This document shows, piece by piece, positions 26,722 to 35,615 of a DNA stretch of 64,000 bases (the first letter of the stretch is position 1; each line of letters begins with the position of its first letter). Position numbers and translations under genes: made by a program. Under the pieces are notes generated by a model. It was not told where the DNA came from and ran no database searches. It worked only from the letters and a program-made list of their open reading frames with translations. The stretch lies in NCBI RefSeq assembly GCF_018310345.1, contig NZ_JAGXBY010000002.1:620001-684000 (forward strand), written 5' to 3'. Source of the stretch: Ornithinibacillus massiliensis (GTDB taxonomy: Bacteria; Bacillota; Bacilli; Bacillales; Amphibacillaceae).

Positions 26722-27888
26722 TTAAGCTTCTTTAACTAAGGTTACTATTTTTTCTGCACCATCAGCCATAGAGTCTGCAGGAATAATGTTCAATCCTGAT
26801 TCATTTAAAATCTTCTTCCCTAAATCAACATTCGTTCCTTCAAGACGAACAACTAATGGAAGATTTAATCCAACTTGTTTAGTCGCTTCCACTACACCTT
26901 CAGCAATTACATCACATTTCATGATTCCACCGAAGATATTAACGAAAATCCCTTTTACATTTTTGTCAGATAGAATAATCTTAAATGCTTCTGTAACCTT
27001 TTCTGCAGTAGCACCGCCCCCAACATCTAAGAAGTTAGCCGGTTCTCCGCCGTAATGCTTAATGATGTCCATCGTAGACATAGCTAGACCAGCACCATTA
27101 ACCATACAACCAATGTTACCATCTAGCGCAACATAACTAAGGTCATATTTGGATGCTTCAATTTCCTTTTCATCTTCTTCATCTAAATCGCGATATTCAA
27201 GCACATCTTTTTGACGGTATAATGCGTTATCATCAAAGTTCAATTTAGCATCAAGTGCTAAAACCTCTCCATCACCAGTAGTAACTAGTGGGTTAATTTC
27301 TGCAATGGAGCAATCTTTCTCAACAAATGCTTGGTATAATCCAGTCATAAATTTAACTGCTTTCCCTAGCAATTCATCGGGAATATTCATATTAAATGCT
27401 AGTCTACGAGCTTGGTAAGGCATTAGCCCAACAACAGGATCTATCACTTCTTTAAAGATCTTTTCTGGAGTAGCAGCTGCCACTTCCTCAATCTCTGTAC
27501 CACCTTCTTCAGATCCCATCATTACAACACGAGAGGTAGCACGGTCAAGAACAACACCGATGTAATATTCTTTCTTAATATCACATCCTTCTTCAATAAG
27601 TAAACGCTTAACTTCTTTTCCTTCAGGACCTGTTTGGTGAGTTACTAATGTTTTACCAAGAATTTCTTCAGCGTATGTACGTACTTCCTCTAAATTCTTA
27701 GCAACCTTCACTCCACCAGCTTTTCCTCGTCCACCAGCATGAATTTGTGCTTTTACTACAGTAACGGATGTACCTAATTTTTCGGCTGCCTCTACAGCCT
27801 CATCTACCGTATATGCAACATATCCATTAGGAACCTTTACACCAAAACTCTGTAAAACTTCTTTCCCTTGATACTCATGAATATTCAT
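26722..27888 (-). CDS. sucC: Succinyl-CoA synthetase beta subunit
   Basis: SucC supplies the ATP-grasp domain and nucleotide specificity of succinyl-CoA synthetase. From the ATG at 27888 (GGAGGACAAAGA upstream) it has 388 residues and begins [17 protein letters not shown]. Family features include [20 protein letters not shown] near residues 45-65, [30 protein letters not shown] and [16 protein letters not shown]. Upstream lies a vegetative promoter, so sucCD form their own unit. Confidence 0.97.
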   Translation of the reverse strand: MNIHEYQGKEVLQSFGVKVPNGYVAYTVDEAVEAAEKLGTSVTVVKAQIHAGGRGKAGGVKVAKNLEEVRTYAEEILGKTLVTHQTGPEGKEVKRLLIEEGCDIKKEYYIGVVLDRATSRVVMMGSEEGGTEIEEVAAATPEKIFKEVIDPVVGLMPYQARRLAFNMNIPDELLGKAVKFMTGLYQAFVEKDCSIAEINPLVTTGDGEVLALDAKLNFDDNALYRQKDVLEYRDLDEEDEKEIEASKYDLSYVALDGNIGCMVNGAGLAMSTMDIIKHYGGEPANFLDVGGGATAEKVTEAFKIILSDKNVKGIFVNIFGGIMKCDVIAEGVVEATKQVGLNLPLVVRLEGTNVDLGKKILNESGLNIIPADSMADGAEKIVTLVKEA

Positions 27889-27922
27889 TCTTTGTCCTCC
27901 CATCAAAAATCACTGCAGTTTT

Positions 27923-27951
27923 ATTGTATTAAAAAACAGAAAATTGCACAA
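27923..27951 (-). promoter_or_regulatory. Promoter for sucCD
   Basis: Minus strand TTGTGC, 17-base spacer, TACAAT, ending about 35 bases before the sucC ATG and lying between ylqH and sucC. The -10 is good, the -35 partial. Confidence 0.6.
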
Positions 27952-27982
27952 GAAAAGAGCCAACTTTTGTCGTAAAATATTT

Positions 27983-28261
27983 TTAAATATTTTTTTGCTC
28001 TAGCTTTTGGTCAGCCCTGTATATAAATGCAAACACTTCTGCTACTGCCTGATACAATTCCTCTGGAACTTTTTCATTAATATCTAGCTCAGATAGTAGT
28101 TCAACTAATGTCTTATCCTCCATAATGGGTACTTGATTTTCATTAGCAATCTTAATAATATTATCCGCAACTAATCCTTTTCCGGTAGCACTTACTCGTG
28201 GAGGGTGCTTCTTATCTTGCTCATAGCTTAATGCTACAGCCTTTTTTCTTATCTGATTCAT
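27983..28261 (-). CDS. ylqH: YlqH, stand-alone FlhB C-terminal-like protein
   Basis: This 92-residue protein resembles the cytoplasmic C-terminal domain of FlhB without the membrane part. Compared with FlhB at 913-1992, KAVALSYEQDKKHPPRVSATGKG aligns with the segment just after the FlhB cleavage site, and VPEELYQAVAEVFAFIYR aligns with VPEEFYQAVAEVLAYVYR. The NPTH autocleavage motif itself is absent, so the protein looks like a pre-cleaved FlhB-C fragment. Its ATG overlaps the ylqG stop. Helicobacter FlhX is a known example of an FlhB-C paralogue; whether YlqH acts in flagellar export is unproven. Confidence 0.88.
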   Translation of the reverse strand: MNQIRKKAVALSYEQDKKHPPRVSATGKGLVADNIIKIANENQVPIMEDKTLVELLSELDINEKVPEELYQAVAEVFAFIYRADQKLEQKNI

Positions 28262-29976
28262 ATACGAAAATCAACTCCTTGGTAGGAAGCTTGTTGTTTA
28301 GTTTGGTACGTTGGTTTACTATTCTTCGCCACATTCTCTTGGTTAGTTAACGGCTTAACCGATACATTGGAAAGATAGTACTCAAGCTTCTCTAATCCCT
28401 CCTTTAGTAACGGTTTTAGTGACTGGGTAATCCCTTCTATCGGTTGATCGTTTAATACCGTTATGGAGATTGAACGTTTTTGAATATTCATATCAATCAC
28501 CGTTTGTTCCAAGTTTGCTAGTTCCAAAAAGAACACAATTCGACAATAATCAGGATTGATCTCACCAGCTTCTGTTTTCTTCCCTTCAAAGTTTAACGCA
28601 ATATCACTATCTAGGCCGATTCTACCACCTGGTAATAAGAGATTAGCCTGAATCATTTTATCGGATTCACTGTATGATTGTAGCTGTATACCATTTATAA
28701 CATGTAATAGCTTGGTTCCTTGTTCTAGGATCGTTCCATCACTTGATTGGATAAGCTGTAATAACATTCCTTTTAACGAATTGCTCGGATTAGTTTCATC
28801 TTTCAAGATAGCTTTCTCATACTGTATTCCCATGTCCTCCAAGATCGTCTTCGTCTGTTGAACAAAAGATTCCTTTATGAAATGATGTAAAAATGAATCC
28901 ACTTTCGAATAATTTTCTTGGTTACTTAATGTTGCTAAATGGTGGAGTAAGACTCGTAATGATTGTGGGTGATTACGTAATTCCCCATGTTTTAAAGTAA
29001 ATGGAAGAGTACTTAACTCCACTTCTCGCTTCAAATTAGTAAAATTTTCTTCAGAAATCGAAACATTGTTCGTTACACTTTGTTGAAGAAGATTCTCCCA
29101 TTTAGTTAATAGAGAAGAAGCATGCTGTTGTATTACTTCCAGCTTGGATATGCTAGCTTGTAATTCCTTTACTGTATTAGTAGTAAACAGCTGATTTAAA
29201 TTCATCAATCCGTTGTCTGCATTCTGTATTACCCGATTATTCCATATGCGAAACGGAATATCTTGATCAATCATTCCGCTTGCTTTTAAAACATAGACTA
29301 ATTCCGGACTGTTTAGTAATGGAATAATTTGTTTTACCGGTATTTGGTTTGTATTTCCGGTTAATTGATTAATCTGGGAGACTAACCCATTATTTATATT
29401 TGGCTGCGTAGCTAAATTCTGTCGTAACACCGAGTCTAGTGATTCAAGTTGATTGGTAAAACTTCCAAACTTACTTGCAAACAAGGCCTGAAAAACAGAA
29501 TCGTTTATTGGCATACGACTTACTATCATTTCTTTTAATAAAGCTTGTGCCTGTTCTTTATTACTTGCAGACTCTAATAGAACATAAGAATTTTGTAATT
29601 GTCCTTTCTCAAATGGAATCTTTTCCTGCATGAGAACCTTTACAAATTCCTGCATTATTTTAGTAGGATTTATTCCCAGCTGTTGTAGTAAATGGATAAT
29701 AGGTAACTCTGACCTATTAGGATTAGTAGGAGATTCTGCTATTACTTTCAGCTGGGCTACTTGTCCTAATGCTTGTACCTGAAAGTGATAGTTATTTCCT
29801 ATTTCTAATGGCGCCTCTAGCTGCGCAATTAACTGCATCACCCCAAGTTGAATATGGGCTTTATTGTTTGGATAAAGCTTCAAAATTCTGCCTTGGACTA
29901 TTTGACCTAAGCGAAGTGTTTGAACGGGCTCCTTACTATTAGTTAACGTTTTACCTAGAACATCTTGGATATTCAA
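28258..29976 (-). CDS. ylqG: YlqG, FliK-like protein of unknown function
   Basis: This 572-residue protein is the positional counterpart of B. subtilis YlqG. It is Gln/Asn/Leu-rich, with no signal peptide or membrane helix, and its last 150 residues (GRIGLDSDIALNFEGKK..., ELANLEQTVIDMNIQKRSI, LLKEGLEKLEYYLSNVSV) resemble the hook-length control (FliK C-terminal) fold in pattern. Pairing with a stand-alone FlhB-C-like gene (ylqH, 4-base overlap) mirrors the FliK-FlhB interaction of the flagellar substrate switch. Start appears to be TTG at 29976 with a weak ribosome site. Function unknown; the FliK relation is a pattern-based inference. Confidence 0.78.
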   Translation of the reverse strand: MNIQDVLGKTLTNSKEPVQTLRLGQIVQGRILKLYPNNKAHIQLGVMQLIAQLEAPLEIGNNYHFQVQALGQVAQLKVIAESPTNPNRSELPIIHLLQQLGINPTKIMQEFVKVLMQEKIPFEKGQLQNSYVLLESASNKEQAQALLKEMIVSRMPINDSVFQALFASKFGSFTNQLESLDSVLRQNLATQPNINNGLVSQINQLTGNTNQIPVKQIIPLLNSPELVYVLKASGMIDQDIPFRIWNNRVIQNADNGLMNLNQLFTTNTVKELQASISKLEVIQQHASSLLTKWENLLQQSVTNNVSISEENFTNLKREVELSTLPFTLKHGELRNHPQSLRVLLHHLATLSNQENYSKVDSFLHHFIKESFVQQTKTILEDMGIQYEKAILKDETNPSNSLKGMLLQLIQSSDGTILEQGTKLLHVINGIQLQSYSESDKMIQANLLLPGGRIGLDSDIALNFEGKKTEAGEINPDYCRIVFFLELANLEQTVIDMNIQKRSISITVLNDQPIEGITQSLKPLLKEGLEKLEYYLSNVSVKPLTNQENVAKNSKPTYQTKQQASYQGVDFRI

Positions 29977-29985
29977 CTACATCAC

Positions 29986-30756
29986 TCACTTTATATTCTC
30001 TTTAACTGGTGCAAATGATTTACGATGGTATGGCGATGGCCCATATTGTACTAAATTCACCATATGTTCACGGGTTCCATATCCCATATTGGAGCGGAAA
30101 TCATACATCGGAAACTCGTTATGTATTTCCTTCATCAGTCTATCACGGGTTACTTTAGCAAGCACACTAGCTGCGGCAATCGATATACTTTTTGCATCTC
30201 CCTTAATGATTGCTTCGGAACTATAAGGTAAATCATCTAATTTAACCGCATCAATCAATACATGCTGAGGATAAGGATTCAACTGTAATAGTGCATTCTT
30301 CATCGCCAATTTGGTCGCTTCTAGAATATTAATTTGATCTATTGTTTGACTATCAATGATGGATATCCCATAGGAGATTGCTTTTTCCCGAATAACCTCA
30401 AAGTATTCTTCTCGTTTAGCTTCATTCAATTGTTTAGAGTCATTGAGACCGAGTAATTTAAAATCCACGGGTAAAATAACGGCAGCGGCAACCACCGGAC
30501 CTGCTAAAGGCCCCCGACCTGCTTCATCAATACCAGCTACTAATTTCTTACCAACTTGATAACATTTTCTTTCATATGTACACATCTCCTCATAGGCCTG
30601 CACTAGTGCTGCTTCATTCCGTTTTCTTTTTTCATACGTTTTTATGAGTTGTTGTACACCTTTACGTGTATCCGATTGAAGTAACATTATCTCAGCATCT
30701 GAAAGCTTGTCCTCTTGAAGTAATACTTTTATTTCATTTATTGATTGTTTCCCCAT
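29986..30756 (-). CDS. rnhB: Ribonuclease HII
   Basis: RNase HII removes ribonucleotides from DNA and RNA primers. From the ATG at 30756 (GGATAGGTG upstream) it has 256 residues. The catalytic block AGIDEAGRGPLAGPVVAAAV holds the DE pair, GLNDSKQLNEAKRE and LIDAVKL the further acidic residues, and AAASVLAKVTRDR plus YDFRSNMGYGTREH complete the family pattern. A helical N-terminal extension of about 70 residues is typical of Bacillus RNase HII. It follows rbgA, separated by a terminator. Confidence 0.96.
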   Translation of the reverse strand: MGKQSINEIKVLLQEDKLSDAEIMLLQSDTRKGVQQLIKTYEKRKRNEAALVQAYEEMCTYERKCYQVGKKLVAGIDEAGRGPLAGPVVAAAVILPVDFKLLGLNDSKQLNEAKREEYFEVIREKAISYGISIIDSQTIDQINILEATKLAMKNALLQLNPYPQHVLIDAVKLDDLPYSSEAIIKGDAKSISIAAASVLAKVTRDRLMKEIHNEFPMYDFRSNMGYGTREHMVNLVQYGPSPYHRKSFAPVKENIK

Positions 30757-30794
30757 TGTAACACCTATCCTTCTTCCCTTTATATCGGCATGTA

Positions 30795-30836
30795 CCAAAA
30801 AAAATAAAAGACATCCATCAACTTGATGTATGTCTT
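30795..30836 (-). terminator. Terminator after rbgA
   Basis: Stem AAGACAT-x-CATCAA / TTGATG-x-ATGTCTT at 30808-30836 overlaps the rbgA stop codon and is followed on the minus strand by TTTTATTTTTTTT. A strong rho-independent terminator or attenuator before rnhB. Confidence 0.8.
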
Positions 30837-31690
30837 TATGCTTCCTCTGTTGGTCGTTCTAGTGTAATCATACCAAGACGACCCGTTCTTAAATCACGGA
30901 TAACAATATCCGAAACCTTATCGAAATTGACATTACCACCACTTTCAAGAGCACCTCTTAGCTTACCAATTTTCATAAAAATTTCCAACATGTCATCTTC
31001 CGTCTGCTCAATTTGATAACGCTCTTCTAACGAATTAGGGTAATATTCTTGTAAATAATTGATAACGAAAGCCACAATATCCTGTAAGGAAAGTAATTGA
31101 TCTTTTATCGTTCCAATTGCTGCTAGTCGATATCCGACAGTTTGGTCTTCAAATTTGGGCCAAAGAATACCAGGCGTATCCAATAGTTCAAATTCCTTTT
31201 TCACTTTGATCCATAGCTGCTGTTTTGTTACGCCAGGTCGGTCACCAACTTTAGCAATTTTTTTCTTGGCAAGTCGGTTTATTAAAGTTGATTTACCAAC
31301 ATTTGGTATCCCTACTATCATCGCTCTAGCCGGCCGAGGTTTAATTCCTTTTTTTATTAATTTCTCAAGCTTTTTCTGTCCTAGTTCTTTTGCTAACTGA
31401 ATAACTCGATTGATATCAGCTTTGTCATTAACATTAACTGCTAATGCAGGTATGCCACGTTCTTTAAAATAGTCTATCCATTCATTTGTTACTTTCGAAT
31501 CCGCTAAATCTCGTTTCATTAATAAAACCATTTTCTCTTTGCTTTGTAATACTTGCTGCAGCATTGGATTTTGTGAAGATAGTGGTGCACGCGCATCTAC
31601 AAGCTCCATTACAAAATCAACGAGTTTAAGCTTTTCCTCTATTTCTCTTCTTGCTTTGGCCATATGGCCGGGAAACCATTGTATTGTCAT
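30836..31690 (-). CDS. rbgA: RbgA (YlqF), ribosome biogenesis GTPase
   Basis: RbgA is a circularly permuted GTPase needed for late 50S subunit assembly. The 284-residue protein has the order DAR-box (ELVDARAPLSSQNP, 29-42), G4, G1 (GIPNVGKST, 127-135), then GDRPGVTKQQLW (G2) and DTPGILWP (G3), with the C-terminal RNA-binding domain. The G4 motif reads MKRD at residues 58-61 where B. subtilis has NKAD: the guanine-contacting Asn is replaced by Met (ATG at 31517-31519). Everything else, including MTIQWFPGHMAKARRE, matches the family closely, so this is a substitution rather than a decayed gene. Confidence 0.95.
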   Translation of the reverse strand: MTIQWFPGHMAKARREIEEKLKLVDFVMELVDARAPLSSQNPMLQQVLQSKEKMVLLMKRDLADSKVTNEWIDYFKERGIPALAVNVNDKADINRVIQLAKELGQKKLEKLIKKGIKPRPARAMIVGIPNVGKSTLINRLAKKKIAKVGDRPGVTKQQLWIKVKKEFELLDTPGILWPKFEDQTVGYRLAAIGTIKDQLLSLQDIVAFVINYLQEYYPNSLEERYQIEQTEDDMLEIFMKIGKLRGALESGGNVNFDKVSDIVIRDLRTGRLGMITLERPTEEA

Positions 31691-31697
31691 AGCTAGT

Positions 31698-32240
31698 CTA
31701 CTCTCCTATGAATTCAAATCTATCGAATGGCCAATAAATAACACTTGCTTTCCCAACTATTTGATCCATTGGTATTGGACCAAGTATGCGGCTATCTGTT
31801 GAGTTTGTACGGTTATCACCTAATACGAATACATACCCTTCTGGAACGGTACTATAATTACCTGTTAATTCCTCTAGCTCAAAGTTATATGTCCAGACTT
31901 CCTTATCATGAAGGAAGTTTTCTTCAATAGGTTGACCATTTATATATAATATATTATCTTTATATGCTACATGCTCTCCAGGTAATGCAATAACACGTTT
32001 GATAAAATCCTTTTGGTCATTAGCATGAAATACGACAATGTCAAATCGTTCTGGTTCGTTAAAGTTATACAAAAACTTATTCACAATCATTTGATCTCGA
32101 TCATGTAATGTTGGCTGCATAGAAGGACCATCGACGATAATGGGTGTGAATAAAAAGGTTCTGACAAGAAAGGCTAATCCGAATGCGATCAATAGTGCTT
32201 TTATCCAATCTAGCCACTCACTTTTACCCTTTTTAGCCAT
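31698..32240 (-). CDS. lepB: Type I signal peptidase
   Basis: This Sip-type signal peptidase removes signal peptides from exported preproteins. The 180-residue protein has one N-terminal membrane anchor (about residues 12-30), the nucleophile Ser in VDGPSMQPTL, the general-base Lys in FIKRVIALPGEHV and the C-terminal GDNRTNSTDSR box. Length is typical of the short Bacillus SipS/SipW-like P-type enzymes. It lies between rplS and rbgA, a location shared with B. cereus-type genomes but not B. subtilis 168. GGAGGTTGAATT precedes the ATG. Confidence 0.95.
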   Translation of the reverse strand: MAKKGKSEWLDWIKALLIAFGLAFLVRTFLFTPIIVDGPSMQPTLHDRDQMIVNKFLYNFNEPERFDIVVFHANDQKDFIKRVIALPGEHVAYKDNILYINGQPIEENFLHDKEVWTYNFELEELTGNYSTVPEGYVFVLGDNRTNSTDSRILGPIPMDQIVGKASVIYWPFDRFEFIGE

Positions 32241-32312
32241 AATTCAACCTCCGAAACCTACAATATTGTACTCGTTATTACCATGTAGCAATTCTGTTTT
32301 TATTATATTATG

Positions 32313-32347
32313 TAAAAAGGAGCTTGAATAAAATACCAAGCTCCTTT
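32313..32347 (-). terminator. Terminator after rplS
   Basis: Stem AAAGGAGCTTG/CAAGCTCCTTT with an 11-base AT-rich loop is followed by a run of T on the minus strand. It separates rplS from lepB. Confidence 0.85.
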
Positions 32348-32373
32348 CTAAATGCTTTTTTTGATTTCTAGTC

Positions 32374-32718
32374 TTATCGACGTTCTTTAATACGTGCTGC
32401 TTTTCCGCGTAGATTACGAAGATAGTAAAGTTTAGCACGACGTACGATACCGCGACGTGTAACTTCGATTTTATCAATACGAGGTGAATGTACTGGGAAA
32501 GTACGTTCTACACCTACACCATAAGAAATCTTTCTTACTGTAAATGTCTCGCTGATTCCACCGTTTTGACGTTTAATAACGACACCTTCGTATACCTGAA
32601 TACGTTCACGGCTGCCTTCGACAACTTTAACGTGAACCTTTACAGTATCTCCTGGGCGGAAATCAGGATGATCGTTACGAAGCTGATCTTGTGTGATTTC
32701 TTCGATTAATTTTTGCAT
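32374..32718 (-). CDS. rplS: Ribosomal protein L19
   Basis: L19 lies at the 30S-50S interface. The 114-residue protein from the ATG at 32718 reads [20 protein letters not shown], then the L19 core [40 protein letters not shown] and [17 protein letters not shown]. The ATG lies eight bases after AAGGAGT. An open frame extends further upstream but has no ribosome site and overlaps a likely regulatory leader. It follows trmD in transcription order and has its own promoter. Confidence 0.98.
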   Translation of the reverse strand: MQKLIEEITQDQLRNDHPDFRPGDTVKVHVKVVEGSRERIQVYEGVVIKRQNGGISETFTVRKISYGVGVERTFPVHSPRIDKIEVTRRGIVRRAKLYYLRNLRGKAARIKERR

Positions 32719-32721
32719 CCT

Positions 32722-32785
32722 GTTCAACTCCTTCCAAACCAATGCTCTTATTTCCAATTGGTAACAGCGGAACATCGTTTATACG
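32722..32785 (-). promoter_or_regulatory. L19 leader (autoregulatory mRNA leader of rplS)
   Basis: The stretch directly upstream of rplS, read on the minus strand, contains GTTCCGCTGTTACC, then AAGAGCATTGG and GGAAGGAGTTGAAC, in the same order as the L19 leader known from Bacillus rplS transcripts. The leader is thought to bind L19 and reduce its own translation. Assigned from memory of the motif order; a covariance search would settle it. Confidence 0.55.
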
Positions 32786-32813
32786 TACTTAATCGTACTT
32801 AAGCACAATAATT

Positions 32814-32842
32814 AATATATCATAATACGAGATAGACTTCAA
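32814..32842 (-). promoter_or_regulatory. Promoter for rplS
   Basis: Minus strand TTGAAG, 17-base spacer, TATATT, upstream of the leader. The trmD-rplS gap is 308 bases; besides this promoter and the leader it holds an 8-bp inverted repeat GTAGCATA/TATGCTAC (32898-32905 and 32993-33000) and a small CTACTT/AAGTAG hairpin, but no gene or clear terminator. Confidence 0.6.
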
Positions 32843-33026
32843 CTAGTTAATCATAAAAATAATCATGCTCCACCTACTGCTACCCGAGTTTACTATAGTA
32901 GCATAGCTGAATGTTCTACTTTGCAAGTAGATTTTGTTTCATGGACACATAATATTTAACTATTACGATGCGGATAGATCGTCCTATTCCTGTATGCTAC
33001 ATGAAAATTAGAGCATTGATGTTCTG

Positions 33027-33761
33027 TTACGTTCGGTTTTTAAAATTCTCTAGAATCTTCTTATCTTCCTCGGTTAGTGGATAATTTTCTAGCAAATCCT
33101 TTCGTCGCTCATAGGTTCTTTTTAGAGATTCGGCTTTTCGCCAGGCTTCTATTTTAGCATGGTCTCCTGAAGTAAGTACTTCTGGAACTTTCATACCTCT
33201 AAAATCGGCTGGTCTTGTATAGTGTGGATGTTCGAGAAGTCCTGTTGAATAAGAATCCTGCGGTGCTGATTCTTGGTTACCTAAAACATCTGGCAAAAGT
33301 CGTACCACACTATCTACAACAACCATTGCCCCTAATTCTCCGCCAGTTAAAATATAATCGCCTATCGAAATCTCATCCGTAACAAGATGCTCTCGTATTC
33401 GCTCATCATACCCTTCATAATGTCCACAAATAATAACTAAATGTTCTTCCTTTGCTAATTCCTCGGCTTTTTTCTGTGTATATCGCTCACCTTGAGGGCA
33501 CATTAAAACAACTCGTGGTTTAGCTACTTTATCCTTTGTGGCCGCTTCTACCGCATCAAATATAGGTTGAGGAGATAATACCATACCAGCTCCGCCACCG
33601 TAAGGATAATCATCTACTTTATTATGTTTGTTTTCCGTATAATCACGGAAGTTTATGAGATTATAATGAAACTTTTCTTTTTCCTGTGCTTTTTTTAAGA
33701 TGGAAGTATTAAATACACTTTCAATCATTTCAGGAAATAAAGTTAGAATATCAATTTGCAT
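33027..33761 (-). CDS. trmD: tRNA (guanine-N1-)-methyltransferase TrmD
   Basis: TrmD methylates G37 of tRNAs reading CNN codons, preventing frameshifting. The 244-residue protein has [12 protein letters not shown] at the start, [16 protein letters not shown], and the trefoil-knot SAM site [10 protein letters not shown] ... [15 protein letters not shown] near residues 112-140. Its start overlaps the rimM stop by one base, so both are co-translated, the usual pairing. Confidence 0.98.
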   Translation of the reverse strand: MQIDILTLFPEMIESVFNTSILKKAQEKEKFHYNLINFRDYTENKHNKVDDYPYGGGAGMVLSPQPIFDAVEAATKDKVAKPRVVLMCPQGERYTQKKAEELAKEEHLVIICGHYEGYDERIREHLVTDEISIGDYILTGGELGAMVVVDSVVRLLPDVLGNQESAPQDSYSTGLLEHPHYTRPADFRGMKVPEVLTSGDHAKIEAWRKAESLKRTYERRKDLLENYPLTEEDKKILENFKNRT

Positions 33762-34276
33762 TAATCAAGCAATCCTTCCATAGGTTCTATCATAATTCGT
33801 TTATGATCTACATCAATTTCAATTACCACTTCTTCTATATATGGAATTAAAATATCTTTTCCCTTTGGTTGCTTTACCACCCATACATCATTTGCACCTG
33901 GAGCTAGTATTTCTTTCACTTTCCCTATACTATCTCCATCCGTAGTGAATACTTCACATCCTATGATTTCATGATAATAGTATTCATTTTCATCTAATTC
34001 AGTAAGCTGAGACTCCTTGATTTTCAAGGTTGAGCCTTTAAAGTGCTCGACATCATTAATATTATCTAAGCCTTTAAAATGAATTAAATCAAAACCTTTA
34101 TGAATTCGATGTCCATCAATTTCTAATTCGCGAATGACTTTTTGATTCGTAACTAAATATAGCAAGTTCCCAACCTTAAATCGATCATCAAAATCACTTA
34201 CTCGAAGGACTTTTAAATCTCCACGGATACCATGTGTATTAATTATTTTTCCTACTGTAAACATTTTTTCTTCCAT
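33761..34276 (-). CDS. rimM: 16S rRNA processing protein RimM
   Basis: RimM binds S19 and helps mature the 30S head. From the ATG at 34276 (AGGTGAGAGAT upstream) it has 171 residues: an N-terminal barrel ([20 protein letters not shown]) and a PRC-barrel C-terminal domain ([11 protein letters not shown]..., [44 protein letters not shown]). A GTG three codons earlier is possible. Stop overlaps the trmD start. Confidence 0.95.
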   Translation of the reverse strand: MEEKMFTVGKIINTHGIRGDLKVLRVSDFDDRFKVGNLLYLVTNQKVIRELEIDGHRIHKGFDLIHFKGLDNINDVEHFKGSTLKIKESQLTELDENEYYYHEIIGCEVFTTDGDSIGKVKEILAPGANDVWVVKQPKGKDILIPYIEEVVIEIDVDHKRIMIEPMEGLLD

Positions 34277-34291
34277 ATCTCTCACCTGCTG

Positions 34292-34681
34292 CTAGTTATC
34301 TATTCTGACGACAACGCCGTCTTTAATAATAATGGCTGTTTGTTCCATAATTTCATTCCAATGCGTGCCAACCTTCACCTCAACAAGAGCTTCAACTTCA
34401 CCTTCAACAATCTCGCTTCCAATTTCTAGCATTTCCAATTGCTCTATTTTAAACTCTACTAGCTTTATTTTTTCTTTTCTATTTTTTATCTCTTGCTGGA
34501 ATCGATCTTGGAATTCCTGTTTAGACAAGCTTTTTTTATTTTGTAGTTTTCGTTGTTCGAATAACAATTGTTGACACTCTTGTTCAAGTCGCATTTTATG
34601 TTTCATAAATTTTTCTTTTAAAGCTGCTTTACTTTTATCCGTGATTACTTGTTTTATGACAACCTTTTTTATGATATTCAC
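34292..34681 (-). CDS. ylqD: YlqD, conserved protein of unknown function
   Basis: This 129-residue protein corresponds to B. subtilis YlqD by position and pattern. Its first half is a Lys/Glu/Gln-rich coiled coil (about residues 20-80); the second half contains GSEIVEGEVEALVEVKVGTHWNEIM, a small beta-rich domain. There is no signal peptide. It is co-transcribed with rimM and trmD, which suggests a link to RNA or ribosome work but nothing more precise. The start is GTG at 34681; the ribosome site (GAGGCGAG) is spaced rather far, so the start is uncertain. Confidence 0.82.
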   Translation of the reverse strand: MNIIKKVVIKQVITDKSKAALKEKFMKHKMRLEQECQQLLFEQRKLQNKKSLSKQEFQDRFQQEIKNRKEKIKLVEFKIEQLEMLEIGSEIVEGEVEALVEVKVGTHWNEIMEQTAIIIKDGVVVRIDN

Positions 34682-34941
34682 GTTATTTCTCGCCTCAACC
34701 TTCCCTTTTATTGGTGTCCATTCGTCTGTTATTCTCTTACCAAATATACTCCTAGTATTTCCCTTCGAGTATGGTGTAATGGAACTAATCCGTGCACCTT
34801 CAAAAAGTATTTATTATTTCTAAGGCTAAAATGATTGAAAGAAGCTAGTTTCTTGTGAATGTATTAGAAAAACTGTCTCTGCTTATCCTCTACGCAAATA
34901 ATGCTTATATTGATTTGGGTACACTTTGTTCCCAATCTGCT

Positions 34942-34967
34942 AAAAAAGGGAAAGGTTTCCCTTTCCC
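34942..34967 (-). terminator. Terminator immediately after khpA
   Basis: Stem GGGAAAGG-GAAA-CCTTTCCC (34948-34967) begins at the base next to the khpA stop codon and is followed by TTTTTT on the minus strand. A strong intrinsic terminator or attenuator that separates rpsP-khpA from ylqD-rimM-trmD. The remaining 34682-34941 spacer holds no gene; I saw no confident promoter in it. Confidence 0.85.
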
Positions 34968-35195
34968 TCACATGATATCTAAATAGATTCGTTTATTAGC
35001 ATCAGACTTAGCTGCATAAACCACTGTACGAATCGCTTTTGCAATACGTCCATTCTTACCAATTACCTTGCCGACGTCATGCTGATTCACGGTAAGATGA
35101 TAAACAATCTTGCTGTCCTCTTCTCTTTCCGTTACCTTAACATCCTCAGGGTAATCAACTAATGGTGTAACAATCGACTCTATTAGGGCTTTCAT
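34968..35195 (-). CDS. khpA: KhpA, KH-domain RNA-binding protein
   Basis: KhpA (YlqC) is a single KH-domain protein that forms an RNA-binding complex with KhpB/EloR in Firmicutes and affects cell elongation. The 75-residue protein has the KH GxxG loop in VGKVIGKNGRIAKAIR near residues 42-57, preceded by YPEDVKVTEREEDSK. It follows rpsP by 14 bases, the standard arrangement, so expression is coupled with ribosomal protein S16. Confidence 0.94.
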   Translation of the reverse strand: MKALIESIVTPLVDYPEDVKVTEREEDSKIVYHLTVNQHDVGKVIGKNGRIAKAIRTVVYAAKSDANKRIYLDIM

Positions 35196-35209
35196 GATAT
35201 CACACTACT

Positions 35210-35482
35210 TTACTTGTTAGTTTTTTGTTCGTGGAATTTCTTCATGATGCCTTCTTTTGAGAATAAGTTACGTACTGTATCGCTTGGCTTAGCGCCTTTT
35301 GCCATCCAGTCAAGTGCTTTTGCTTCATCTATTTTAACTTCAATTGGATCAACTACAGGATTATAAGTTCCAATTTGCTCAATAGAACGTCCGTCACGAG
35401 GAGAACGAGAATCTGCTACTACAATACGATAAAAAGGATTTCTTTTAGAACCCATACGTTTTAAACGAATTTTTACTGCCAT
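35210..35482 (-). CDS. rpsP: Ribosomal protein S16
   Basis: S16 is an assembly protein of the 30S body. The 90-residue protein reads [20 protein letters not shown], then [22 protein letters not shown], the complete S16 pattern. The ATG at 35482 has GGAGGTGCAAGTA upstream; an earlier in-frame opening lacks support. It lies between ffh and khpA, the conserved order. Confidence 0.98.
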   Translation of the reverse strand: MAVKIRLKRMGSKRNPFYRIVVADSRSPRDGRSIEQIGTYNPVVDPIEVKIDEAKALDWMAKGAKPSDTVRNLFSKEGIMKKFHEQKTNK

Positions 35483-35615
35483 TACTTGCACCTCCATTAA
35501 TATGTTCTTCACAAGAATTGATTTTATCAAAAACTTGAAAGTCTGTAAAGTGTTTTTACATTACATCTATTATAATAGTTGAAAACCACTTATAAATCAA
35601 GGGTATTTCTAAATT

